Under the pieces are notes generated by a model. It was not told where the DNA came from, ran no database searches, and saw nothing but the letters and a program-made list of their open reading frames with translations. From Litsea cubeba (taxonomy: Eukaryota > Streptophyta > Magnoliopsida > Laurales > Lauraceae): a stretch of 64,000 nt of DNA. Positions 34,277 to 45,061 of this stretch are shown piece by piece. Both the position numbers and the translations under genes were made by a program. Numbering within the stretch: the stretch's first letter is position 1; each line of letters starts with the position of its first letter. The stretch is from the NCBI GenBank assembly GCA_012931725.1, contig CM022948.1:94957769-95021768 (forward strand), written 5' to 3'.

Positions 34277-36965
34277 ATGTCAGATGTTGATTTGTGTCTT
34301 ATACTGCACTTTGATGGAGAGCTAGACGTGGATCGCTCACATCCAATTTATAACGGTGGAGAGCAGAAGCCTGTTTTTGTCTGTATCAACACAACCTACA
34401 ATTCCCTAAATGGAAAAGGTTATAACCGAAACCAATTGGGAGATGAAACATGGGTACCCTTACATGCAATACATATATCATACAGGCCGGAACTTCACAT
34501 TAGTAGGCCTAAGAGGTGATGACGATCTCATGAGAATGTTTAGATTATTTCGAAATGGAGTTGAACCTATCTTTTTGTATATCCATAGAAGTGAATTCGT
34601 CGCTAGAGACCATCAACCACCAAGTTTAAGGTATGTAATAAATCACATTACTGCTTGATATCTATTATTCTATTTTTTTTTTTATATCTAAGTCAATTTG
34701 GATGCATGATAGGAGTACAATATCTCAATTAGAGCTAGATGATGAGAAGGTAACGAGAAGTATTGGCTCAAGGAAGAGATCGTGTCTAAATGAAGCTGAT
34801 ATAAACACTTCAAGTGTTCTTGAGTATGAACAAGATGAGGTAACGAGAAGTAATAAACTAAGGAAGAGTTCATTCATGAATGAAGCTGATATAAACCCAT
34901 CAAGAGTTCTTGAGCAAGAAGAAGATGATGATAAGGTAACAAGAAGTAATGGCGTAAGGAAGAGATTGTTTATGAATGAAGCTGATATAAATCCATCAAG
35001 TGTCCTTGAAGATGAACTCATTCCGTTTCCAATTACTAAATCCAACAGGTTTGCACTAAAACTTTTGAGATTTAGTTTCTGAATATTATTTCTATGAATG
35101 TGTTTATGATTGATCATCCATTATGCAGGTTTGATGTATCGGGCACCGAACCTATTCAGTTCGATTTAAACAATCCCTTGCCATGTCCTACTTCCCCACT
35201 GCGTGAAACCCATGATTTTATCATGGTAGAAAATGGAGCATGTGAAAATGGAGCATGTGTCGCAGAAGTTAATGGAGAGAAATCTAATGCAAAAGAAGAC
35301 AACATCATTGTTGACAATTTGATTCCTGATTTAGAGCACACTGATGGAGAGCAAGTAGATAATTTCCAACATGACATGTGGAAGGGAAGACAATTTCTGA
35401 ATCGGGATTCATTCAGAGAAACATTGGCAAAATTTGCAATGCACAAGAATTTTGCTATCAAGCCGCTGCAAACGAGCAAGACAGAAGTCACTGCAAGATG
35501 TGCTGATCTGACTTGTCCCTGGCGTATCCACGCTTCGATTGTGGCTTCTGGACCACAATTTCAAGTTAGGACATATAACGGCAGTCATTGTTGTTCAAAG
35601 CAAACGATGGGATTGGGACATAGGCAAGCTACATCAATTTTAGTCGCTAAGTGGATCAAGGAACGACTTCGACACCATCCCTCATACACACCGAAGGAAA
35701 TTATTACTGACTTCCAATTGGAATTTGGTGTCGTACTTACTTACAGAAAGGCGTGGAAAGCAAAAGAAATTGCGATGATTGATATACGGGGTTCATACGA
35801 AGAGTCATTCAGTATTTTGCCCCACTATTGCCTAGAGCTGGAGAGGACAAATCCTGGCAGTTTCACGGTGTTGATTAAGGAAGATGATGATTCGTTCTTA
35901 AGATTTTTCTGGGCATTTGGATCAAGCATACAATCATTTCGTTCATCTCTAAGACCATTAATTGCTGTCGATGGTGCCCATCTTCGCGGAAAATATCCTG
36001 GAGTCTTACTCACAGCGGTGACTTATGATGGAGACCGCAAACTCTTTCCGCTTGCATTTGCTATAGCTGAAATTGAGCGGCAAGATTCTTGGGAGTGGTT
36101 CCTTGCGGCATTTTCTGTTGCATTCCGTCCTGCACATAATTTGACCATTGTCTCTGATCGGCAAAAAGGACTTGTGCAAGCCGTTTCCAATAGGTTCCCA
36201 AATGCATATCATTGTCATTGTGTACGACATATTGCACAAAATATTGCTGAAAGATTCAAGGATAAAGCTATCGTGGCTAAGTTTTGGAGAGCGGCCAAGA
36301 CGTATAGAGCATGCGAGTATGCAAAAGAGATGGATGATATAAGAGCTGTTTCAGAGGAAGCATACAAGTACATTGACAACATCCCAAAAGAGCAATGGGC
36401 AAATGCATTTGTAAGAGGCCGACGGTATGATATGCTCACTCAGAATATTGCTGAATGTACGAACGCTTTGTTGAAGGAAGTGAGGGAGTATCCTATAACG
36501 AAACAAGTTGAAGCGATACGCGCCAAACTGATGGAGTTTTTTGAAGATCGACGGTTGAAATCACAAATGCTGGAAACAAGGATGACCAATTATGCTGAAA
36601 AGTTCATGAACATGGAATTAGAAGGTTCACGTCGATTGGAAGTGCATGTAGCCAGTCAATGGGAATATCAAGTTCATTCATCTGGTGAGTACGTAGACAT
36701 CGTCTTGCTTGACAAATATACTTGTACATGTCGAAAGTGGGATGTAATTGGTATCCCATGTTCTCATGCTTTAGCTGTAATCAAGGCCAGAGGTCTCGAC
36801 CCATATGACTTTTGTCAGACTTGGTTCTCTAAGGACACATATCGACAGACATATAATCATGTTTTGCATGCAACACGAGATTTAAGGCAATGGGAGGAAA
36901 GAAGCAACGTGCGGGTATTACCACCTCATGCAAGAAGACAACCTGGCCGACCCAAAAAAAAATAG
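34277..36965 (+). CDS. mudrA-like MULE transposase (near-intact, two frameshifts)
   Basis: Cut-and-paste transposase acting on the element's TIRs. Proposed exons: 34277-34630, 34713-35048, 35129-36965; donors and acceptors are GT-AG and phases agree. A 5'-UTR intron (about 33850-34275) is likely. Exon 1 encodes MSDVDLCLILHFDGEL... and switches frame near 34407 (an extra A in CTAAATGG). Exon 2 has three about 27-codon repeats (NEADIN(P/T)S). Exon 3 carries the MuDR N-terminal domain (WKGRQFLNRDSFRETL), the MULE DDE core (AVDGAHLRGKY, IVSDRQKGL, the HCHCVRH block, NIAECTNALL) and a SWIM finger (CTCRKWDVIGIPCSHA). It ends PGRPKKK at a nine-A run. In the next frame a CX2CX4HX4C zinc knuckle follows (37003-37044), stopping at 37068. 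Both breaks are one-base homopolymer changes, so they may be real or assembly errors. Longest uninterrupted frame: 623 codons (35094-36965). Confidence 0.9.
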
Positions 36966-37002
36966 AATTCGTACGGAAGACCGACAACGGAATCCAGTCA
37001 AG

Positions 37003-37068
37003 TGTTCCCGTTGTCGAGGAAAGGGTCATAATCGACAAACATGTCGCAATCCACCCGCACGAGAATAG
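37003..37068 (+). pseudogene. Zinc-knuckle tail of mudrA, out of frame
   Basis: In the frame one base off the mudrA stop, the text CSRCRGKGHNRQTC (CX2CX4HX4C) ends at a TAG at 37066. MULE transposases often carry such a nucleic-acid-binding knuckle after a basic GRPKKK stretch, so this is the displaced C-terminus. Confidence 0.8.
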
Positions 37069-37419
37069 TGTCATTACATTAGTACTCAGATTTGGATGGA
37101 TTTTGTTGATATCATTTTGTATGGTCACTACTTTTACAACTAGAAAAAACAGGTTAATTTTGTGTTTTTGTTTACCATGATGCAGTGCTTATTTTTTTGT
37201 AAAACTTTTTATAACGTTTTGTCTATCACCATTGTAACAGAAGCTACAAATTGAGTAACTTTCTTCATTGCCTTTTATGTATATATGGGAGACAAGCACA
37301 TGTGGGGCCTTTTTGTAACATATAAATTTGTGAAGAATCTATACTAAATGATTCTAGCATCTTTGGCGTGAAAATTGTAATTTGCCCTTTGAACAATAAT
37401 TACCATTTGAGTGCATATG

Positions 37420-37505
37420 TACAGATACATGGATATCATTCAAAATTACCATTAAAAATCATCATTGTACATTCAAAATTACCATTAAAAACCATCATTG
37501 GTTAG
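37420..37505 (+). repeat. Two-copy 37-bp tandem repeat
   Basis: ACATTCAAAATTACCATTAA followed by AA(T/C)CATCATTG occurs twice in a row in the short gap between the convergent mudrA and minus-strand genes. Confidence 0.6.
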
Positions 37506-37561
37506 TACAGTCATCTCCATTGATAAGTAATGGAAAGATAAAATTAGCGAGCAGGAATCGT

Positions 37562-38602
37562 TCATTGATGACGAAGCTGGTTGAACATTTCTGTCAGTTG
37601 GCTACTAATGTCAGAAAAACCAGATACCACCCTTTCTTCCAATTGTTCAATCTGAAGAGACTGATCAAACACTGCACATTCCATGGCAGAAAGACGATTT
37701 TCAATAGAATCTGCATCTGCGTCATCAGCTCGGACATTCCTGGCTTGTTCAGCTCCGACTCGGGCTTCTTCCCTTGGAGGACGGCGACGCACGTGTGTAT
37801 CAGACATGGAAATGGTTCTACCATTTATTTTCTGTCTATTAGAGACGGGCAATTCATGGATGTACGCTTGGCAACCGGCCTCAATCATCAATTTGCATAT
37901 AATTGCACCAAAGGGAAGGCTTAGTTTTCGTGATTCATCATAAACTCGGATCATTGATTCAAGTATCGTCAATGGAATGTCCACAGATGTGCCTGTGCCT
38001 AAGGCATAAAGAAGGAAGGCTTGAGGATAGAGAAGATCAGATTTATGTCCTCTAGGCTCAATGTTATGGCACACAAATGTATTGAGTAATCGGTAATCAG
38101 TGGTCAAACCGGATATCTTCAGAACTTGTGATTCCCACATAGTGGGCCTGTCACACAGAGCGGTAGCCAGCTCATTTGCTTCATTCGCTTGGATGACAAT
38201 GTTATCCAGATCAGCAAAGGGATATGATCTGCTAGCAGGTCTCACAAGATCGAGTAATTTGGCAATTCTGTTTGCATCCACCGAAAGTGTCTTTCCTCGA
38301 ACATATGTCTTGAAACCAATCTTTGTGACCTCAAACATATTGCAATAAAACTCTCTTACCCAGTCCTCAAAGCATTCATTAGTCAAGTTCGATAGAGTCA
38401 TAAGACGGTTACTATGTAACCATTGCAAAAAACTTGTCATTGTGAGATCGCTGTGCACAACTATTCTCTCAAAGATGACAGTACGATTAGTAAAACTTGA
38501 TTGAAAACGTTCAGCAGACTCCTCATCCTTGAAGCGTTCCGTATTAAAACTAGAGGAAGACCCAGCTGCTGGTCGCTTTCCTTTATCCTTTTTAGGAGCC
38601 AT
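37562..38602 (-). CDS. Putative plant transposon protein (Transposase_32-like)
   Basis: Single 346-codon frame from an ATG at 38602 (MAPKKDKGKRPAAG...). It starts with a basic/low-complexity segment, then text typical of the plant family annotated as 'putative plant transposon protein' (Transposase_32): ESAERFQSSFTNRTVIFER, FEDWVREFYCNMFEV, TYVRGKTLSVDANRIAKLL, and PQAFLLYALGTGTSVDIP. It ends in a short coiled coil (SLQIEQLEERVVSGFSDIS). The biochemical role of this family is unknown. It is transcribed toward mudrA, a convergent layout reminiscent of mudrA/mudrB in maize MuDR; any functional equivalence is inference. The frame is uninterrupted. Its upstream region holds the 61-bp repeats and the first CGCTATAGCG array. 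Confidence 0.82.
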   Translation of the reverse strand: MAPKKDKGKRPAAGSSSSFNTERFKDEESAERFQSSFTNRTVIFERIVVHSDLTMTSFLQWLHSNRLMTLSNLTNECFEDWVREFYCNMFEVTKIGFKTYVRGKTLSVDANRIAKLLDLVRPASRSYPFADLDNIVIQANEANELATALCDRPTMWESQVLKISGLTTDYRLLNTFVCHNIEPRGHKSDLLYPQAFLLYALGTGTSVDIPLTILESMIRVYDESRKLSLPFGAIICKLMIEAGCQAYIHELPVSNRQKINGRTISMSDTHVRRRPPREEARVGAEQARNVRADDADADSIENRLSAMECAVFDQSLQIEQLEERVVSGFSDISSQLTEMFNQLRHQ

Positions 38603-38656
38603 GCTGGAACATGAAAAACCAGATTTGTGTAAAAACAAACATATAACCTACCATAA

Positions 38657-38930
38657 AAATTGGCAATCCAACAAACACTTAGAGTGCATAAACAAACATA
38701 TATTGAGTGATTAATTGGTTTAGACAATCCAACAAACACTTGATGTGGATAAACAAACATATATTGAGTGATTAATTGGTTTAGACAATCCAACAAACAC
38801 TTGATGTGGATAAACAAACATATATTGAGTGATTAATTGGTTTAGACAATCCAACAAACACTTGATGTGGATAAACAAATAACTGTAGGTCAACAAATGT
38901 TTTAGGCAATCACTCAAACACTTGGTGTGG
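38657..38930 (-). repeat. 61-bp tandem repeat, about 4.5 copies
   Basis: Unit starts GACAATCCAACAAACACTTG; starts at 38723, 38784 and 38845 give a period of 61. An imperfect first copy (from about 38662) and a decayed last copy flank them. It lies just upstream of the minus-strand transposon-protein gene, in its 5' region. Confidence 0.9.
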
Positions 38931-39489
38931 AAAATGAACATCTTGGAAAAAACCCAATATGGAATCTTTGAATTCCAATGGTCTCAGAGGATGAACAAAA
39001 AATAAAATCACTCCGTCACAGATATAGAAATATATAAGATATCCAGGCAAACATACAACATAGGCATTTATAGTCCCCATAGAGAATACAGACAAACAAT
39101 GATTTCCACATCTGTTTGATAGCTAATAAATTGTTTCATCACAACTATTACAGAACACTTTCCATCTTGATTCCTCCTGTATATTGTATATTGTAGAGAT
39201 AAATGCCCAAAAATATAAATATTAAGAAGAAGAAAGAAAGAATGCAACATGAGCAGTGGATTTATATACATACATGTGGATGAGGAGAAGAGGACGATCC
39301 GTGAGATGACGAAGGAAACACTTTGAAAAGAAGTGATGAGATTAGGATAAACTACCTAGATGGAGATGCAGAGAGACGATGGAAGTGGGGAAGAAAGATA
39401 TTTTGAGATGCAGACAGACGATTTTTCACTTAAAAAAAGAAGAAGGCAGAACAGGACCTCGTTTTACACTTAAAACAAGAGAAAGGCAG

Positions 39490-39800
39490 AATAGGACCTC
39501 GCTAAAGCGAGAGTTGGCAGAATAGGACCTCGCTATAGCGAGAGTTGGCAGAAAGCGTTCTCGCTATAGCGTAGTTCAATTCTCGCTATAGCGAGATCTC
39601 GCTATAGCGAGAAGGGTTCTCGCTATAGCGAGATCTCGCGAGATCTCGATCTAGCGAGATCCCGCTATAGCGAGATCAATTCTCGCTATAGCGACACATG
39701 CCACTGTTTTATCCCGCTATAGCGAGAACAATTCTCGCTATAGCGACACATGCCACTGTTTTACCCCGCTATAGCGAGATCAATTCTCGCTATAGCGACA
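39490..39800. repeat. Array of CTCGCTATAGCGAG palindromes
   Basis: Eleven CGCTATAGCG cores lie between 39531 and 39797, most extended to the 14-bp perfect palindrome CTCGCTATAGCGAG and some to GAGATCTCGCTATAGCGAGA. A variant CTCGCTAAAGCGAG is at about 39500. The right part is three repeats of about 53 bp, each with two palindromes and an ACACATGCC(A/C)CTG spacer. It lies upstream of the 37562-38602 gene and beyond the 3' end of the PMD-Ulp1 gene. Confidence 0.95.
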
Positions 39801-40391
39801 CATGCCCCTGTTTTTGGTTTTTCCTGTTATGAAGTACTCTGAGTTTTGTAATGATCTGACGCACTACGTGGTCCATACAACCAGAGTAACAGATTACTTG
39901 CTACATCCATCCATAGCGAGACCTATATAGTAATTTTGTGTATTTTTGTGTTTTTTAAATGAAATATAAATTGCATTTTCCAGCCAAATACCACCAAACT
40001 TATTATAATCACATGTTTTATTCATTAGATATTCATTCCTATCCATCCATTTTCAATACCATGAATTCATATTGTGATTAGTTCGGAATCCATCCATTTT
40101 AACATTCAATCCATCCATTTTAACTTGAATGTGATGAAAAAATTTTAACGAATAACATTTCAAAATACACAATTATTGGTAGTGAAAAGAATACCCACAT
40201 CACATTCTATGATAAGTTCTTGGTGTTATATATGATGCTAACATATATATTCAATTGGACAAAAAAACTATTTATCATTGCTGCTAAATTAGTTGTTACA
40301 AGTTAAACAAAATAGCCTGCACTCTAAAAAGATGGCCAGGCCTTCAAACCAAAATACAACCATTAATAGGTTCCCAAAATACAACAAGCCA

Positions 40392-43300
40392 TCATTTGTC
40401 ATCATCTGTTACATGTTCGATAAATCCACTATTTTCCCACTGACTGTAATATATATCATGTACAATCTTCTGTCTATAAAACCACATGTCTGATTGTGAG
40501 AACTGCATAGGTCGGTTAAATATGAGATGCTCAGCATATGCCATCACAAATACTCCACAATCATCCCTGCACAATTTTCATATTATGAGAACATACATAA
40601 TATCTTCGAATAATGATAATGGAAACAACTAGTACATGTAGTTAAAACTCACGTATTATCTTGTTTAGGACATTCCTGGGGTACAGTTATCCAATTATCA
40701 AGGCCGTCCAAACCAAGTTGGGAGAAACAACCATTAATGAATGAAACCTGTACAAATTAATATTACATATGTCAAAGCATAAGTATTTGTTAATCTTAAA
40801 AAAAAACCCTCAAACATTTAATTAGAAAAGATACACTTACGAAATGCCGAGTATAAGCCCAATCAGCATCGTTATCTAAACTGTTGTAAAACTCCCACCT
40901 TTCACGTTTTGGATATCCAACTATGAGGAAAAAATGTGATTGGTGCCATATTGGAAATAACCACAATTCATATTCATTAAATTTACTGATTCCCTCTTTC
41001 CCAAATGCAATAGAATAATAATCTTCCGATTTGTTCTGCTCCCAATGCTGCATGTAATTAAACAAAAAGTCATTATGACTCAACATCGTAATACTATATT
41101 GCATGGTAAATAAACAAAATGACCTACATCTTAATACTATAAGTTATAAGGTTAAAAGAAAATCCATACCGCCAATGAAGATGGAAAGAAATGTACTGTT
41201 TTGCATTTGGACTCAAGAATCTCAAACCAGCAATCCATTATCTAAGATCACATACACCATAATCAACTTATCTGAATAAAATAATTAATTAATGTGGTAA
41301 ATAAATAATGACTACAAGAAAATTGTGACTAACATTGGTATCGATCCAGTACTGACGCAGGCATTGACGCAAGCTCTCGGCAGAAACCCTTGAACAAATT
41401 TGAGTTAATTCTGGTACACTGCATACATATATATATATAAAATCGTTATATATTAGTATTGCCCACTCTAATAATTCAATCTTAATAAATTTGGGGTTTA
41501 TACATACATACTTTTTATGATAGCTGATCCAGAACTTATCTAAGATGTTCTCTTCTTCTGGTGTAAGGGAATATTGTGGGTTGGGCCTTGCACGTTTGCT
41601 TTTTGGACATAAAAGATATGGAGAGAGTCTTGGAGGAACAATCCTTTTCCTAGGATTACCTTTTAGGCGACCAACCATTGAAGATACATAATGTGTTGGA
41701 CTTGGGATATAGATTGGGGGTGGCTGAGCTGTTTGAGTTGGGATTACGAATGGCACTGATTGGGGTGTTGGACTTGTGGCTATAAAGATAGAATGTTGGG
41801 GTGTGGAGAATGAGGGTATGAACGGGGACGGTTGTGGTGTTGGACTTGGAGTGAATGAGGAATGCATCTCTGTGGAACTCGAGGGAACGAAGGGGAGTGG
41901 TTGTGATGTTGGAATTGGACCTACAAATGGAGAAGACTTGTGTGTGTCCATTGGAGTTACTAATGGGGCACCATGGGGCTTTGGAATTGAGCTTGTGAAT
42001 GGGGAAGGTTGGGATATGTGGACATCATTTGGAACTTGTCCGCTTTCTTCTTCTTGATTTTCCTGTTGCGCAACAAAGTAATTTCACGATAAGTTTAAAT
42101 TAAGAAATAAAGTTAACTATCAGCAGATTGAATTCACCACAAACATAGTACAGAAAGAAAGATTTCTTAATATAGCAACACTAACCCCCTGCCAATTCTC
42201 ATAGGACCCAGTATTAATACATTCCTCCAAGCTGTAATTTTCAAAACCAGCAGAACAGGCAGAACTGAATTTCAAACATTGTTGTTGAATTGATTGCATA
42301 ATTTTATACAAAAACCATGAATCATACTTCTCATCCACACTATCTACAGTCGCGACAACATGTTTGAGGAAGGCTTCCATCTGGTCATAAGAGTATGTCA
42401 AAAAAAAAATAGAAAATTTTCAGCTAATGTATCAATCATACAAACTTAAAAATTAGGCTAATACTTCATCTACCATTACAGCTAATGTTACCTGTTGGAT
42501 TGCATATTCATATTGTATATTTCTCCTTCCTTGTTTCGGCCGGCCGACACGCATTCTAGTGATTTGGTGGTACCAAGCAAAGTACTCATCGGAATGTCTA
42601 CCCACCAAGTCATCACACTCTGCATTAATAACTGATGACACTCGATTATTCCAAGCATCTATTTGTTCTTTCAATTTAACTCCATAATCAGTTGTAACAC
42701 TTGAACTCTTTTCATCTCTCCAAGGAGCTGGATGGAGTGGAGGAGGTACGATTTGTCTCAAACCAAATTGTTTCATTACACGATCCGCATTGTGAGGTTC
42801 CGCAATTGAGTAAAAGATCATGTATGAACATGTTGTAAATAGACAACTATCGCCTTCTGACACATATTCGAACAACTCTTCAGCAAATTGAGTGTAGGGC
42901 TGCCATTCAAACTGCATTGATTTTTACATTAAGACCAGTTAAGACAATATATAAAGAAACATATAGATAACTGAAGGTACTAACCTGGTCAATGCCTTGC
43001 TGGTCGAGTTGTTGACGGGCTTCTTCAACCGTAGTCAACCAAAAGTGATTTTTCAGTCTTTTTTCCCACATTTTAAAAAGCGGGAACTCAAATTTGATAG
43101 ACTCCATATCTTGCTTGATTGGACGTCCAATCTTCATTCTAGAGTATGCCCATATCTGTTGAGATATAATCATCTCAATAAAGTTATATTTTCAATATTT
43201 ATGATAATCAATCAATTATCTTTTAATTTATTCTTTACCTGAAGAAGTTGGAGGGCCCCACATATTGTTCTTATGCCATCCTTCAATCGAGTGGCCTTTG

Positions 43301-43982
43301 ACAATGTTCTGTATAAATTTGCAAGGCAAGCAGGAGCCCATGCATATACTTGAAATGTTTCGAATAATTCCAGAAGGTAGGCAGGCCCCCTTGAGCCCGA
43401 AGTGAACCCACAAACTTGGGATGCAACAAGGCAAAATAGATATGCCCTAGTATGCCTATTTAAATTCTCTTCAGACGCATTCTCCGGGGCCTCAACAAAA
43501 TTTTTATGAAACCATGTCAGCTTGAGTTGTCCACCCTCAATGTCTGTGGGATTGGGCACCCTCCCCAATAATGAATTGCATACTTCCTCAATGATGGGTC
43601 TCTTAGTATATGTACGGCCTATTATTGGTGGACCATCAATGGGTAGGCCATAAATATATGCCACGTCTTCTAGTGTAATGGTGGCCTCTCCAGACTGAAA
43701 ATGGAAGGTATTTGTTTCTGGCCTCCACCTTTCAACTAATGCACTTATCAGCGAATGGTCAATTCGCATGTGGCTAATCTGTGAAAGGTGATGGAGGCCG
43801 GTCAATCTCACACTCTCGCATTGCCTCTCATTTAGTTTCCAAAATCCCTTCTTAGGGTTCGCGGGAATACATCTGTAGACACCTGGTTCCCTGCCATGCC
43901 ATATTGCTGTAGAAACATGATTATCTTGTTCTGTTAATACGGATGCATCAATAGGACCAGGACCAGATTGAACAGGTTCCAT
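40392..43982 (-). CDS. Plant mobile domain - Ulp1 protease fusion gene (10 exons)
   Basis: Proposed exons (minus): 43982-43239, 43155-42985, 42911-42492, 42380-42186, 42062-41512, 41418-41334, 41241-41170, 41047-40841, 40747-40653, 40566-40392. All introns are GT-AG, phases agree, and the total is 904 codons plus stop. Residues 1-445 are a plant mobile domain (GPGPIDASVLTEQDNHVS, ITLEDVAYIYGLPIDG, GALQLLQ joined to IWAYSR, DRVMKQFGLRQ). Residues 511-693 are Pro/Ser-rich with a basic patch (GNPRKRIVPPRL). Residues 695-904 resemble Ulp1/C48 peptidases: His784 in HQSHFFLIVGY, Asp804 in YNSLDND, Gln844 six before Cys850 in QDNTDDCGVFVMA. The expected activity is removal of SUMO or a related modifier. 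PMD proteins are linked to silencing. The substrate is unknown. The start is the first ATG of exon 1 (MEPVQSG). It is possible but less likely that two genes are being joined here. Confidence 0.85.
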
Positions 43983-44224
43983 CTGCCAAGCATAACTCAA
44001 ACTCGAATTAAATTTCAGTGCCTAAGCAGTAGATTTTCATAAATTCAAATCAAGTCAAATAGAGTTATTAAAAAAGAGAGGCAAAAAAAATAAGAAACCA
44101 ATGTTTGGTTATTCACAAATCTTTCCTTAATATACCATGCCCTTTGTTTGCCTCTTTACTGTTTACTTAGTTGTATTGAATTTGATCTCTCCATAATCAG
44201 ACACATCAAAAGAGTAACATTAAA

Positions 44225-44430
44225 TAATTAGTCTTGAGGCTTGCTGAAATCTACCAGTAGCATTCCACAGCAGTTAAACAAAAACATTAAAATAGTATGA
44301 AATATACATTCTATCATGGATGTATATTTTTTAATATAACATTAAATAATTAGCATTGGGGGTTGCTGAAATCTACCAGTAGCATTCCACAGCTCATCAA
44401 CGAAACCAGAAATCTACCAGTAGCTCATCA
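44225..44430. repeat. Duplicated segment upstream of the PMD-Ulp1 gene
   Basis: TTGCTGAAATCTACCAGTAG followed by CATTCCACAG occurs near 44244 and 44364, each preceded by ATTAAATAATTAG. A third partial copy (AAATCTACCAGTAG) is near 44410. It lies in the 5' flank of the gene. Confidence 0.75.
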
Positions 44431-44444
44431 ACAGAACCAGGTCT

Positions 44445-44520
44445 CGCTATAGCGACAAATGGCTCTCGCTATAGCGAGACCTGGTTCTCGCTATAGCGAG
44501 ACCTGGTTCTCGCTATAGCG
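44445..44520. repeat. Second CTCGCTATAGCGAG array
   Basis: Four CGCTATAGCG cores, the last three as CTCGCTATAGCGAGACC with an ACCTGGTT spacer. Same motif as 39531-39797. It lies about 460 bp upstream of the PMD-Ulp1 start codon. Confidence 0.93.
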
Positions 44521-45061
44521 AGACCCTCTCCCTCTCGCCAAGTCGAGACCTGCAAGGCGGGAGGAGGGAGGAGAGGGAGGGGATTTTTGCATGTATACAT
44601 TAATAAAAAATCATGGTCGCATGTAAACATTAAAAAAAACCATAGCTACACATCCCTATTTCTTTTTCAAAATATGGCATTGTGATTTAGGTCTTTTTAC
44701 CTGCAACAGCTGAGAATGAGCGAGCTGAGAATGAGCGAGAGGGTTTGTGCCTGAGAGTGAAGGATGTAAAGTCCCCTCGAAGATCCAACACGTTACACAG
44801 TTTAAGAAGATGATGATTACAGTAAATGGGGTTTCCTGCAATATCCATATCAAGAGGATGACAATACAGCTAAAGGAACAAACAATGGAGGATCGACGAA
44901 GGAGATGATGATAACAGTAAAAGTAAAAGGGATTTTTACCGAGTTGAAGACGCTTCGTGCTGTTTAACCTAGGTTGAAAGGAAGGGAGTAATTTTTTTTG
45001 AGATATCACACAGGGTTGGGATACATAACTGTTCGATATCCTACATATGTAGGATATCGCG

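Noticed and set aside
35156..36439. Several minus-strand frames opposite mudrA (35156-35491, 35825-36013, 36006-36239, 36215-36439)
   Set aside because: Shadows of the transposase frame without independent similarity.
39490..39800. Possible CRISPR-like array because of regular repeats and spacers
   Set aside because: Repeats are short perfect palindromes with variable spacing inside a plant transposon; spacers are themselves repeated.
43212..44000. Start of the PMD gene at 44000
   Set aside because: The codon there is TTG; the first ATG in frame is at 43982 and is followed by the family-typical GPGPID segment.
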